The notes under the pieces were generated by a model that was given only the letters and a program-made list of their open reading frames with translations, ran no database searches and was not told where the DNA came from. This document shows, piece after piece, positions 43,366 through 53,141 of a stretch of DNA of 64,000 nt (within the stretch, counting starts at the first letter, position 1; every line of letters begins with the position of its first letter). The stretch spans positions 8,432,001-8,496,000 of the forward strand of contig JBHGNT010000009.1 in assembly GCA_043228905.1 (NCBI GenBank). Direction: 5' to 3'. Made by a program: the position numbers and the translations under genes. Source of the stretch: Azolla caroliniana. Lineage: Eukaryota > Polypodiophyta.

Positions 43366-46300
43366 TCACTCCGACATGGGGTGTCTTTCCAGCCCGATCC
43401 TCTTCCGGCATGCGTCCAGCTTGTCGGGTGTCAGCACTTTGGTCAGCATATTTGACCCGTTCTCGGCCGTGTGGATCTTCGCCAATGCGAACTCCTGGTC
43501 ATCTACCCTTTCCCGGATCCAGTGATACCTCCGCTGGATATGCTTCGTTCGGGAATGGTAGGCCGCATTCTTAGTAAGGTGGATGGCACTTTCACTGTCG
43601 CAGTAGAGTCGGTATTCCTCTTGCCGGATACCGAGCTCCCCGATGAAGTCCTTCATCCATAATATTTCCTTGCCGGCTTCCACAACCGCCATGTACTCCG
43701 CCTCTGTGGTTGACAATGCAACCGTCTTCTGCAGCCTCGACTGCCACGAGACAACTCCCCCTGCATATGTCATCACATACCCGGATGTAGACCGGCTGGT
43801 ATCCACATCAGCCGACATGTCCGAATCGGTGAAACCGTCCAGTTGAGGTTTTCCGGTGCCGAATCGGAGACACATATTTGAAGTGCCCTTCAAATACCGG
43901 AGTATCCATTTGACCGCGTTCCAATGCTCCTTGCCGGGATTACTCATGAACCGGCTCACCACTCCGACTGCGTATCCAATGTCCGGTCGGGTACAAACCA
44001 TTGCGTACATCAAGCTCCCGACGGCAGAGGCATATGGAATCTTCATCATATCTACCTTCTCTCCTTTTGTCTTTGGGCTTTGCTTGCCAGACAACTTGCA
44101 GTTTTCCGGTAGTGTCGATCTGACCGGTTTTGCATCTGACATGTTGAACCGGTGAAGCACCTTTGTCACATACTTCTCCTGTGACAGCCATAGTTGCTTC
44201 ACTGATCGGTCCCGAATGATGTGCATCCCCAACATCTGTCTTGCCGGACCCAGGTCTTTCATTGAGAAGGTCCGGTTGAGAGCCTTCTTCAGCATCCATA
44301 TTTTGCCTTGGTCTCGTCCGACGATCAACATGTCATCCACGTACAGGAGGAGTATCAGGAAGTCCCCTCCTTCGAACTTCTTCACAAACACGCAGTGATC
44401 GGCCTGCGTCTTGTGGTACCCTTGATCGGTCATGAAGGAGTCGAACTTCCGATACCATTGCCGGGGAGCCTGCTTCAGTCCGTACAGGCTCTTCTTCAAC
44501 CGGCATACCAGGTGCTCCTTCCCTTTCTCCACAAATCCTTCCGGTTGCTGCATGTAGATTTCCTCTTCGAGGTCACCGTGGAGGAATGCCGTCTTCACGT
44601 CCAGCTGCTCTACCTCGAGATCCATGCTTGCTGCTATACTCAGCACCGTCCGGATGGAGGTCATCTTTACTACCGGGGCGAATATTTCGTCGAAGTCCAC
44701 GCCCTTCTTCTGCTGGAACCCCTTCACCACGATCCTGGCTTTGTATCTCGGGGGGTTGTCGGCATCTCCCGGTGTTAACTTGAACACCCACTTGTTTCGG
44801 AGTGCCCGCTTTTCTTTCGGCAACTCCACCAATTCGTACGTATGGTTCTCATGCAGGGAATCCATCTCATCCTGCATGGCACTTAACCATTTTCGGCTGT
44901 GGGTGTCTTCCTTCGCTTCTTCGAAGCTTTCCGGCTCCCCCTCATCGGTTAGCAGGACATTCTCTGCATCCGGAAATCTCCGGGGCGCCCTTCTCTCTCT
45001 GAGAGGATATCTACGTCTTCGGGCTTCGGTAATCGGTTCCTCCATTTGCTCTTCATCCGAATCCGATTCGGGATCTTGACCGGTTCCGGTCTCAGCTTCC
45101 TCTACTTCTTCTTCTGCCGGTTCGGTATCCTCACCGTAACCGGCTGGTTCCTCGAGTGCTAACCGGTCTCCTGCCAGTTGGGTCTGCTCATTGTAGAGTC
45201 TATCCTTACCGGTCGACTCGGAGTTCACTATCTTCTTCTCCGACTCCCAGTCGGCGAGCGTCTTGTCCTCCATGAAGATAATATCTCGACTCCGGAATAC
45301 CTTCTTGTCGACCGGGTCCCACACTCGGTAGCCGAACTCATCGTCACCGTAACCGAGGAATATGCATGGCCGGGTCTTTGGATCTAGCTTTCCTCTCCGG
45401 TCCTTTGCTACATGCACGTACGCGAGACACCCGAACACCCTTAGATGCCGGTAGGACACTTCCTTACCGGTCCATACTCTCTGTGGCGTGTCTCCGTCCA
45501 GGGGTACTGAGGGTGATCTGTTTATCACATATGTCGCCGTCGATAGTGCCTCAGCCCAAAACTTCTTGGGTAGTTTTGCATGCGCTAGCATACTCCGGAC
45601 CCTCTCCATTATGGTCCGGTTCATCCTCTCGGCCAGTCCGTTTAGCTCCGACGTCTTCGGCACGGTAAATTCGAGCCGGATTCCCTTCGAGCGGCAGTAC
45701 TCCTCGAACTGCCCCCGGTACTCACCTCCGTTATCTGCTCGAACCGCCTTCAGCTTCCGGCCGGTTTCTCTTTCCACTCTCGCGTGGAGCTCTTTGAAGA
45801 CGGATAACACCTGATCCTTCGTCTTCAGCGGTGTGGCCCACAGCTTCCGGCTGTGGTCATCTATGAACGTCACGAAGTACTGCGCTCCGGCATGTGACTT
45901 CGTGTCTACTTGACAAACATCCGTATGCACCAACTCCAGTGGTGCATTACGTCTCATCGGTGGCCTTGGTCGGAAGGAGGTCCGGTTCTGCTTACCGGCC
46001 AGACAATCAATGCACTTCTCTAAGTGCACGTTCTTCACTGGAATGAGGTTGTCGTCTCCAAGCCTCTTCATCCCCTTCTCACTCATGTGACATAGCCTCT
46101 TGTGCCACAGCTCACCGGCAGTGTCGGAAGCCACGTTCACTTCTTCCGGACATAACCGGGCATTCATCAGGTACAGTGTGTTTACCTTCCGGGCCCGAGC
46201 CACAATCAGGCTCCCTTTGCTGAACTTTATGACACCGTTCCGGATGCTACCCGTGTAGCCTTCATCATCTAGCCGACCGGCTGATATCAGGTTCAGACGA

Positions 46301-47412
46301 ACTTCTGGAACATGTCGGACATCTTTCAACAACAACTTGCATCCGGTTGGTGTTGTCAGCCACACGTCTCCTATGCCGACAATTCGGCATGTTCCTTCAT
46401 TCCCCATCCGGACACAGCCGTGATCACCGGCTGAGTAGGATGAGAAGCATTTCCGGTCCGGGGTAAGGTGGAACGACGCTCCGGAATCTACCACCCAGGT
46501 AATCTCATCGCCGGCATGGTTTATCTCACTCTCCTCGGTGATGAGCATCAACTCCTCTTCACTTGCCGCAATTGCCGTCGTTCCCTTCCGGTCTGGCCCC
46601 CTCCGGTCTTTACCGTTCCGGTTCGGGGTTTGCTTCGAATCGGTACCGTCGGTTTCCTTGTCTTTACGGAAATGCCGACAGTTCTTTTGGAAGTGTCCCG
46701 GCTTGCCGCAATAGAAGCAAGTAGGCCTCCCCCTTGACTTTGATCGTGTCCCCGACTTCTCCCGGTTCTGGGGACTACGGTTTCTATGTCTTCCGCGTTC
46801 CGATTCGGTAAGGAGCGCTTTGGAGTCGGAGCTCGTATCTTTGTCTTTCCGACGAGCCTCCTCATCTAGCAAGCTCGACTTTACTCTTGCTAGGGATAGC
46901 CGTTTTCCTTCCAGCCCGGCGTTGCCCAAAGTAACAACCAACGTCTCCCAGCTATCCGGGAGGGAGCCGAGCAGGAGTAGTGCTAGGACCTCATCGGCAA
47001 GAGGTACTTCCAATGACGTTGCCTGGTGAATCAGCCCCTGGAAGGCATTCATATGCTCCGCCATGCTGGAGCCATCTTGGTACCGGAGTCTTACAAGCTT
47101 CCGGAATACCGACACCTGATTGACAGCATTTTTGTTCTGGAACATCATGCCGATCTTCTCCCAGAGCTCATGAGCCTTGCTCTCTTCATTGAAGTTGTTG
47201 TACAGGCTCATGTCGATGAAGCACCGAATGTACGCCGTTGTCTTCATGTGCATCACCTCCCATATCGCGGCGTCGATTTTGTCCGGTCTCTTGTCCCCGA
47301 ACTGAACCGGCAGCCAGAGGTCTTTAACCACGAGCATGTCCCTCATCTTCGACTTCCACACTGAATAGTTGGAGCTGGTGAGCTTGAACATGCCGCCAAA
47401 CGATTCGTCCAT
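43366..47412 (-). CDS. Copia D gag-pol polyprotein, 1348 aa, uninterrupted
   Basis: It encodes the capsid and all enzymes of the element as one frame. Gag core is about 10-190. The zinc knuckle is C232-x2-C235-x4-H240-x4-C245. Protease D309-S-G. Integrase zinc domain H437-x4-H442 and C467-x2-C470, catalytic D498, D560 and E595 (DX35E). RT is about 850-1090 with 'QLDVKTAFLHGDLEEE' and active site Y1024-V-D-D. RNase H is about 1190-1320 with D1196 region, E1237/E1239 in T-T-E-A-E-Y, and D1272 in C-D-S-E-S. The start codon is the first ATG after the PBS, 17 nt downstream of it. Translation as a single frame implies proteolytic processing. Tnt1/Tork-like in layout. Whether it is transcribed cannot be seen. 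Confidence 0.93.
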   Translation of the reverse strand: MDESFGGMFKLTSSNYSVWKSKMRDMLVVKDLWLPVQFGDKRPDKIDAAIWEVMHMKTTAYIRCFIDMSLYNNFNEESKAHELWEKIGMMFQNKNAVNQVSVFRKLVRLRYQDGSSMAEHMNAFQGLIHQATSLEVPLADEVLALLLLGSLPDSWETLVVTLGNAGLEGKRLSLARVKSSLLDEEARRKDKDTSSDSKALLTESERGRHRNRSPQNREKSGTRSKSRGRPTCFYCGKPGHFQKNCRHFRKDKETDGTDSKQTPNRNGKDRRGPDRKGTTAIAASEEELMLITEESEINHAGDEITWVVDSGASFHLTPDRKCFSSYSAGDHGCVRMGNEGTCRIVGIGDVWLTTPTGCKLLLKDVRHVPEVRLNLISAGRLDDEGYTGSIRNGVIKFSKGSLIVARARKVNTLYLMNARLCPEEVNVASDTAGELWHKRLCHMSEKGMKRLGDDNLIPVKNVHLEKCIDCLAGKQNRTSFRPRPPMRRNAPLELVHTDVCQVDTKSHAGAQYFVTFIDDHSRKLWATPLKTKDQVLSVFKELHARVERETGRKLKAVRADNGGEYRGQFEEYCRSKGIRLEFTVPKTSELNGLAERMNRTIMERVRSMLAHAKLPKKFWAEALSTATYVINRSPSVPLDGDTPQRVWTGKEVSYRHLRVFGCLAYVHVAKDRRGKLDPKTRPCIFLGYGDDEFGYRVWDPVDKKVFRSRDIIFMEDKTLADWESEKKIVNSESTGKDRLYNEQTQLAGDRLALEEPAGYGEDTEPAEEEVEEAETGTGQDPESDSDEEQMEEPITEARRRRYPLRERRAPRRFPDAENVLLTDEGEPESFEEAKEDTHSRKWLSAMQDEMDSLHENHTYELVELPKEKRALRNKWVFKLTPGDADNPPRYKARIVVKGFQQKKGVDFDEIFAPVVKMTSIRTVLSIAASMDLEVEQLDVKTAFLHGDLEEEIYMQQPEGFVEKGKEHLVCRLKKSLYGLKQAPRQWYRKFDSFMTDQGYHKTQADHCVFVKKFEGGDFLILLLYVDDMLIVGRDQGKIWMLKKALNRTFSMKDLGPARQMLGMHIIRDRSVKQLWLSQEKYVTKVLHRFNMSDAKPVRSTLPENCKLSGKQSPKTKGEKVDMMKIPYASAVGSLMYAMVCTRPDIGYAVGVVSRFMSNPGKEHWNAVKWILRYLKGTSNMCLRFGTGKPQLDGFTDSDMSADVDTSRSTSGYVMTYAGGVVSWQSRLQKTVALSTTEAEYMAVVEAGKEILWMKDFIGELGIRQEEYRLYCDSESAIHLTKNAAYHSRTKHIQRRYHWIRERVDDQEFALAKIHTAENGSNMLTKVLTPDKLDACRKRIGLERHPMSE

Positions 47413-47428
47413 TTTCTGTGTCGATTTC

Positions 47429-47440
47429 GCTCTGATACCA
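47429..47440 (-). other. Copia D primer-binding site
   Basis: Minus strand TGGTATCAGAGC (initiator tRNA-Met type), two bases inside the 5' LTR boundary. Confidence 0.9.
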
Positions 47441-47442
47441 CT

Positions 47443-48112
47443 TGTTGAGAACTTGACGTTCCTTATGTCCGACGCTCGGCCACAACCGAGATTCTTTTCT
47501 TACACAGAAAAACAGGTAATGAAACGCGACACAAAAGAGGAGAACTGGTACATAGGAGGTATACGTGGAAAACCCCAAAATAGGGGAAAAACCACGACAG
47601 CCCACAAGCTGCAAACTGTCACTATGCAGAAATATACAACAGTGAGATCACTGAGGCAACGACCTCGTGCTCTCAGATCTTCGCCACAGGCGGCGGTTAC
47701 AACAGAGGCAACGACCTCGTCTCTCTCTCTCTCTCTCTCTCTCTGTACAGTTACGCGCTCTGATTTCTTCTTGCACCAACAACAAACGAATAACAACAAG
47801 AATGACAACTCATAACTAAAAGTTTGCCCTAAGTCATATTTATACTAATATGACTTTTCGGCTATTTACAAATGTAGCCTCGATGGGCTCCATCCGGCTC
47901 TCCACAGTCAGGTACTCCTCATCCGGTTCATACCGGGCCTACACCATCCGACTCTCCGCAGTCGGGTACTCATCCGGTTCATACCGGGCCTACACCATCT
48001 GACTCTCCGCAGTCGGGTACTCCTCATCCGGTTCTCCGTTTCGGCCTCGGCCGAGTTTGTTCGTCGGCACTATTCTTCTCCCTTCCCATCCGGAGGGACC
48101 TGTCTACCAACA
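47443..48112 (-). repeat. Copia D 5' LTR
   Basis: 670 bp, same layout as the 3' copy with three minisatellite units, one of them short by three bases. It would carry the element promoter. Minus-strand TATA near 47832-47845. Confidence 0.92.
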
Positions 48113-48117
48113 GATCG

Positions 48118-49690
48118 TCAGTGTTTGAGCCGGTTCCCATACATTCGAGTGGATCACATCGAGGAGGCCTTTGCTTATATAGCTCTCCTTTGGGAATGGG
48201 AGTCGATGTTGTTTACCGAGTTGACATGCTTCGCACACTCGGTCAACTCGTTTCAACTCAAAGGCCGGAGGTCAGATAAAGACTCCCTTTGATTGCATTG
48301 CTCGAAGCCATTGAAGGCTGATGTGGTCGATTCTTTTTGTGCCACAACTCGATGTTCGTCTCGGTTTTGAGACCTTTGGCATACATGGACGATTTCACCT
48401 CGTTCGAATCGAGGATGAACATTCGACCTTGTTTCCGTCCCCTAGCTATGAGTCAACCATCTTTTTCTATAAAGCATCCTTCGTTGTTGAAACGAACTTG
48501 CATTCCTTGCTCCATGATTTGGCCTACTGAGACCAAATTCTTTGTTATTGTAGGCACATGCAAGACATTCTTGATGCAATTGTTTCGTCCATCGTTGCCG
48601 AATGGAATGTTGCCGATGTGTCAAATGGGATGTGTGGTGTCGTCTCCTTTCTCTATGTAGCCGGGTCGATCCGGCGTTCTTAAGTCACGAAACCACTCTT
48701 GGTGTGATGTCATATGATGTGATGTGCCAGAGTCGACGAACCACATGTCTTCCGAGTTGGAGGTCTATGTCTCATTACGAATAGCCCACCATAGTCGTCG
48801 TATTCTTAGTTGGTGGCATAATTTTTGAGTTGTTGGCTTGTCGAGGCCGACTCAATTCTCTTCTTTCGGCACTCCTCTTCGCGGTGGCCGATTTTGCCAC
48901 AATAGTTGCAAGTAGCGGACCTCGTTTGACGAACTTGTTCGGCATGGAAGCTCCCCCTTCTTCCAAAGGTTCCTCGATGGCTTCCCTCATGTTGTCGAAG
49001 TTTTGAGTTCCCTTCGTGAGATGGGTCGAATCGACCTCTTCTAGCACCTTGACCTTGTCCTCGGCCACCATTCGAATTCGAGAAGAAAATTTGTCCTTCC
49101 AACATCTTGGTCTTGGTTTGGATGTGGTTCTCTTCGACCAATAACATTGATTGGAGGTCAAAGAACAAAGGAGGGTTTTCTCTCGCTAAGATAACCATCC
49201 TAATCGGGTCTAACTGATGTGTGAGGTCGCCCAAGCATACTTGAACCATCTCGTCTTCGTCGACGTTTACGTTGATGGAACCAAGTGAGTCGCAAATGCT
49301 CTTGATCTTGGCGGTGTAGTCCGACACAAGCATATCTTTTTGTTGTATGTTGTTGAACTCTTGCCAGAGTTGAAGCTTGCGGCCGGTTGTGTTGGCGACG
49401 AAAATTTTCTTTAAGTTCACCCATGCTTCTTTAGGCGTCTTGGTGTCTCGAATGTGGCTAAGCATGTGGTTGTGGACACATGTTGCCAAGCAATACATTA
49501 CCCGACTCGCTCCTTGCTCCCACGTTGGGTAGTTGGCGTTTGTGATGTCGGGTTTGGTTTCGAGTGCGCCGTTGATGTAGCTCTAATATCCTTGGCCGAC
49601 AAGGTATTGGTTCATCTTGTACTCCCAAGATGAATAATTGCTCCGGTCTAGCTTTTCACTAGGGAGCGAGCTACCCATTTGTGTGTTCAT
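48118..49690 (-). pseudogene. Copia E gag, protease and pre-integrase remnant
   Basis: Minus strand from about 49690: gag N-terminus, then 'YCLATCVHNHMLSHI', 'TPKEAWVNLKKIFVAN' and 'EFNNIQQKDMLVSDY' (49498-48806). The zinc knuckle is C-N-Y-C-G-K-I-G-H-R-E-E-E-C near 48905-48860. 48730-48690 reads the protease-site region ('FVDSGTSHHM'-like). 48600-48330 reads pre-integrase ('KNLVSVGQI'-like) with frameshifts. The frame continues across copia D into the integrase at 42681. Similar to copia B gag. Confidence 0.78.
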
Positions 49691-49857
49691 GTTGATGTAG
49701 TGTCTTCCTTCTTGGCTTTTCTTTGTTTGGGCACATACACATGCTACATAGCGGCACTATGGTAGCGGATAGCTGGATTTGTCGTCGTCGTCTTGAACAC
49801 ACAATCATGAAGTCGAGTGGGCTTAGTGGATGTACTAAACCACACGCTCTGATACCA

Positions 49858-50315
49858 TGTTAATAATTAGGTAATTAACTAGGGTTAATTAGGGTCTAAC
49901 TATGTGAGTATTGATAAAGCAACGGAAGATTATGTGTTATGTGTGTGTGAGGAAGAGAGAGAGGAAGTTACAATTATGAACAATAATATAAATGGGGGAT
50001 GATTAACAAGAGTGTAGCTGAAGACTTTTCTCTATATTAATAAAAATCAAGTTACAAAAATACCCTCAATGAGGTATATATACAACTCATGTGCAAGGAT
50101 GCACATGTGTGAGTAGAATATAGGTACAAGGATTTAAGTCCTATATTCATATACTTGGTAGTGGAGGATCTAGAATGTATCCCCACTTACGTACAAGTAC
50201 AAGAACCTATTTAAGGGTTTAAAAGGTCAATACACTAACTAGAATCTATCTAGGTAACTACTAAGTTACGTGGTTAACTAAATGACTAAACTAAGTTGAG
50301 CTTGATATCTCAACA
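49858..50315 (-). repeat. Copia E 5' LTR
   Basis: 458 bp, TGTTAATAATTAGG...GATATCTCAACA. The 3' copy has AAAACA where this has AACA at the terminus. Confidence 0.88.
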
Positions 50316-50580
50316 AGAGCACCACAATGCATTCCATAAACCTATTGCTGTTTTTGCTTCAACCAATCACCAATAGGAAGAGCATAATGAATCAAAAGCC
50401 AATGAAAACAAATAGCTTTTTTCGGTAAGTGCATACTCCACAACCATTTCCAAACTTTTGCCAGTTGCAATTCATGCATATTATTCTCAGACCAATGCTT
50501 CATGGCAACTGAGCATTTATACTTTGATTGCAACAACAAATCTCTACCTAACTTAACAAAATATTGGAAAAACTACAAAG
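50316..50580 (-). pseudogene. LINE remnant, zf-RVT part
   Basis: Minus-strand frame 50539-50342 reads as the plant LINE zf-RVT domain ('KVWKWLWSMHLPKKAICFHW', 'HYALPIGDWLKQKQQ'). It is the upstream half of the LINE interrupted by copia E and continued at 41372-40736. Confidence 0.7.
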
Positions 50581-50610
50581 GTGTACTATTTCCATAGAAA
50601 AGAATTGCAA

Positions 50611-50862
50611 GCGGAAGCTTATAGACGGAACCGGCTTCACCGGATAGCAACAGAGAATAAGCACAAGTTTAATGGAAGCTCCAGAACAGAGAATACACAG
50701 GAGAGATAGAGAGAGCAGAATAACATAAAAATAATTCAAAATAATAACACTCTGTACATACAACGTGCTCAGTGAGTACTTTTATACAAGTCCTTAAAAG
50801 GACTAATGGAAGTATTGACATGTACTTCAATACTCATACAAGCGACTGACATTGACTCCTAA
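50611..50862 (-). repeat. Copia LTR-like repeat, copy 1 (copia G family)
   Basis: On the minus strand it has CAGTCGCTTGTATGAG, ACTTGTATAAAAGTACTC (TATA), GAGTGTTATTATTTTG, a CT-rich run and AAGCTTCCGC. It matches 50912-51166 unit for unit and the TATA region of the LTR at 8471. Confidence 0.65.
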
Positions 50863-50911
50863 AAATATGCGTATGTACTAGGCTAGAATCATAGGCTATG
50901 AAAGTTAGCGT

Positions 50912-51166
50912 GCGGAAGCTTGACAAAACCGGTTTAGCCGGGCAACAACAGAGAATAGAAAACACAGGTTCAATGGAAGCTTGAGAATATATAGCATACA
51001 CGAGAGAGAAAGAGAGAGAAGAACATAAAACTCTATACAAAAATAACACTCTATAACATTGTACGTAGAATGTGCTCAGAGAGCACTTTTATACAAGTCC
51101 ATAAGGGACTGATAGAAGTATTGACAAGTACTTTAATGCTCATACAAGCAACTGACACTGCTACCA
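50912..51166 (-). repeat. Copia LTR-like repeat, copy 2 (copia G family)
   Basis: Same layout as copy 1 at a 301-bp offset. It lies directly left of the truncated copia G RNase H, where that element's 3' LTR is expected. Confidence 0.65.
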
Positions 51167-51192
51167 AGAGAAAACATGTAATCAGAGGTGGA

Positions 51193-51439
51193 TCAGCGAT
51201 CCGATGCATCACCAACCCAGTCGGCATCGGTATATCCGACTAGCTTCCCTGTTATACCGTGTCGGTATAACAGTCCTTGGTCCTTTGTGCCGCTAACATA
51301 CCGGAGTATATGGTGTGCGCACTGAAGGTGCTTGACGATCGGCTTCTGCATGAACTGGCTGATCATTCCGACCGGGTAACCGATGTCGGGTCGAGTGATT
51401 GTCAAGTATATGAGGCTTCCAACAATTTGTTGGAACCGT
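51193..51439 (-). pseudogene. Copia G RNase H fragment (left of gypsy F)
   Basis: Minus strand 51436-51193 reads 'QQIVGSLIYLTITRPDIGY', 'HHILRYVSGTKDQGLLY' and 'GYTDADWVGDASDR'. Then it stops abruptly, so most of RNase H is lost. It is the continuation of 58435-60476. Confidence 0.8.
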
Positions 51440-52082
51440 TGTCGTGGAGAAAACCGTCCCTAGGCGGAATCGGAGAATGATGTGCGCAAACCGGCCCTTA
51501 CACACAGACACAAGTTTTGTTGTAATGTACATATTTAGGTACAAGTCGGCTGATGTGAATATCCTAGGTCGCACGGATTTGATAGGTAGGAAATCGAGGC
51601 ATATCTCTGTCCGAAAGGACAGAGAATAAAGATGATGTAACAAGTTGTAATGACCTCCCTCCTTGGGCTATAAAAGAGAGGGAGAGGAATGGTAAAAGGG
51701 GACCGAGCTCTTCTCCATCTTTCTCTGCATTTGCTTTGCCCAGGTTTTGGGGAGGCTGACTCTGCTCCGCGGAACGCCCGAGTGCTTCCAACAGAGTCTC
51801 CATCTCGCTCTTTTGTGTGCGTGTGCGTAGGCATAGGAGATTTGTCACTCATTGGCCTGCTGGTTGTAACCCCTTTTTCATCAAAAAATATATATACATA
51901 TACACATTCGTCTCGTTTCCGTTGTTTCATTCGGTTGCGGTTTCTGTGTATCTCTGTGTGTGTGTGTGTATGGAAGCACGACCGTTGTCTTTCTTGCTCC
52001 TACTTTTGATCGGTTATTCCTCGGTCCAAGACCCCCTTGTGGTCTCGCCTCGTTCTATACGCACGCGTGTAACAACGCGACA
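51440..52082 (+). repeat. Gypsy F 5' LTR
   Basis: 643 bp. TATA-box GGGCTATAAAAGAG at about 51666-51679. It lacks a roughly 40-bp segment that the 3' LTR carries after GGTAAAAGGG. Contains a TG dinucleotide run near 51956. Confidence 0.9.
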
Positions 52083-52086
52083 TATT

Positions 52087-52102
52087 TGGCGAACCCGACG
52101 TG
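52087..52102 (+). other. Gypsy F primer-binding site
   Basis: TGGCGAACCCGACGTG, four bases after the LTR. It starts with the TGG that pairs with a tRNA CCA end. I did not identify the tRNA species. Confidence 0.65.
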
Positions 52103-52127
52103 AACAGGCAGCAGAGGAATAGAAAAG

Positions 52128-53141
52128 ATGAGTGGAACGGAGCTTGTAGAAGCCATGGCCTTAGCTGTAGATTGATTAGTGAGTGCGCGTGAAGGCACAG
52201 GCACCCTCGATAGGGCTATTGAAGCAATCGTCGGCACGATAGGCCGGTTCGGTGGAAAGGACGCCACGAGCTACTTGGAGGCCTACCGAGCCGAAATGGT
52301 GATGAGGGACATTCCAGAAGACAAGCGACTGGCTGGATTCCTTCGGGTGGCGATGCCGGGCATCCACGCGGAGGTGCTCGAGGTACGGGCTGAGAGCTGG
52401 ACCTGGGAAGAGTTTGAAGGTCGGCTTCTTGAGAAATACGGGTTTGATGACGCGCTTCGGCTATCGAAGCGGGGCTTCATGGAATCGGTGGAGACCCCCG
52501 AAAAGGGGAGAAACGCGTCGGTGGTCCTCTGGGAGTTTGAAGAATGCTTCGCGCATCTTTCGGCGTTGGACCGGACCGTACTAGACACAAGTTGTGTCCT
52601 ATTATTTGTTAAATCGGTGGATGTGAGGGACCGGGAGCAAGTAGGCTTCCTGCTGGAGACCGATGACGGGCTAACGGCTGACTGGGCCGTGGTGAAGAGA
52701 GTCTGTGGCCGTTTCGACAAACGGCGTGAGTCGGTCGATAAAGGCTCGTCGGGGGCGGGCTCTATTGTGGCAAGGAAGCTCGAGGTACCCCCACTGGTGC
52801 GAAGGGAGGAGACCCGAGACTGGCTTGAGACCAACTCGACTTTGACTAGTGTGGTCAAAGGCCCGTCCGGAGGAGCGGCTCTGGAGGAGCTGACTCAGAT
52901 GGTGAGGGACCTCCAGATTGCACAGGCATGGAGGGACGACGGCGAACAAGCCCGTGACCGAAGGCCTCTGGCTGGGCATCGGTGCTTGTGGTGCGACGGT
53001 GTCGGCCACGCCCAAAAGGACTGCGGGGACTTCGCTGAAGCGATAAGGGCCAACGTGGTGTACTTGTGGAATGGGCGGGTACACGCTAGTGAAACCCGAA
53101 GGGCCCTGGATCTGAACTTCGGACGAGGGGGGATGAAATGA
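52128..53141 (+). pseudogene. Gypsy F gag
   Basis: The likely true start is the ATG at 52128 (M-S-G-T-E-L), in phase with the long frame from 52179 but cut by TGA at 52173-52175. The 320-aa frame has a retrotransposon-gag core (about 30-180, 'GFLRVAMPGIHAEVLE', 'WEEFEGRLLEKYGF'). Its zinc knuckle is C269-x2-C272-x4-H277-x4-C282. It ends at a TGA (53139-53141), after which the same phase stays open. Confidence 0.82.

Larger units (their letters stand above)
42687..48112 (-). mobile_element. Copia D: structurally complete Ty1/copia with intact gag-pol
   Basis: A 5426-bp element on the minus strand, inserted in copia E. LTRs are 42687-43355 and 47443-48112, PBS 47429-47440, one uninterrupted gag-pol frame 47412-43366, a polypurine tract right after the stop, and the 5-bp TSD GATCG. 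The LTRs differ by about nine substitutions plus small indels in 669 bp (about 1.3%). Every catalytic residue checked is present. It is the best candidate in the window for a coding-competent element. Confidence 0.95.
41373..50315 (-). mobile_element. Copia E: Ty1/copia lacking RT and RNase H, split by copia D
   Basis: Minus strand. LTRs are 41373-41836 and 49858-50315, with PBS at 49846-49857 directly next to the 5' LTR. GAGCA precedes the left end (41368-41372) and recurs at 50317-50321, one base away from the right end. That is a TSD with a one-base irregularity. Gag, protease region and integrase are present but decayed. From the linker the sequence jumps to the polypurine tract, so RT and RNase H are missing. 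Copia D sits in its integrase. Confidence 0.85.

Noticed and set aside
52283-52858. 191-codon serine-rich minus-strand frame
   Set aside because: Antisense shadow of gypsy F gag.
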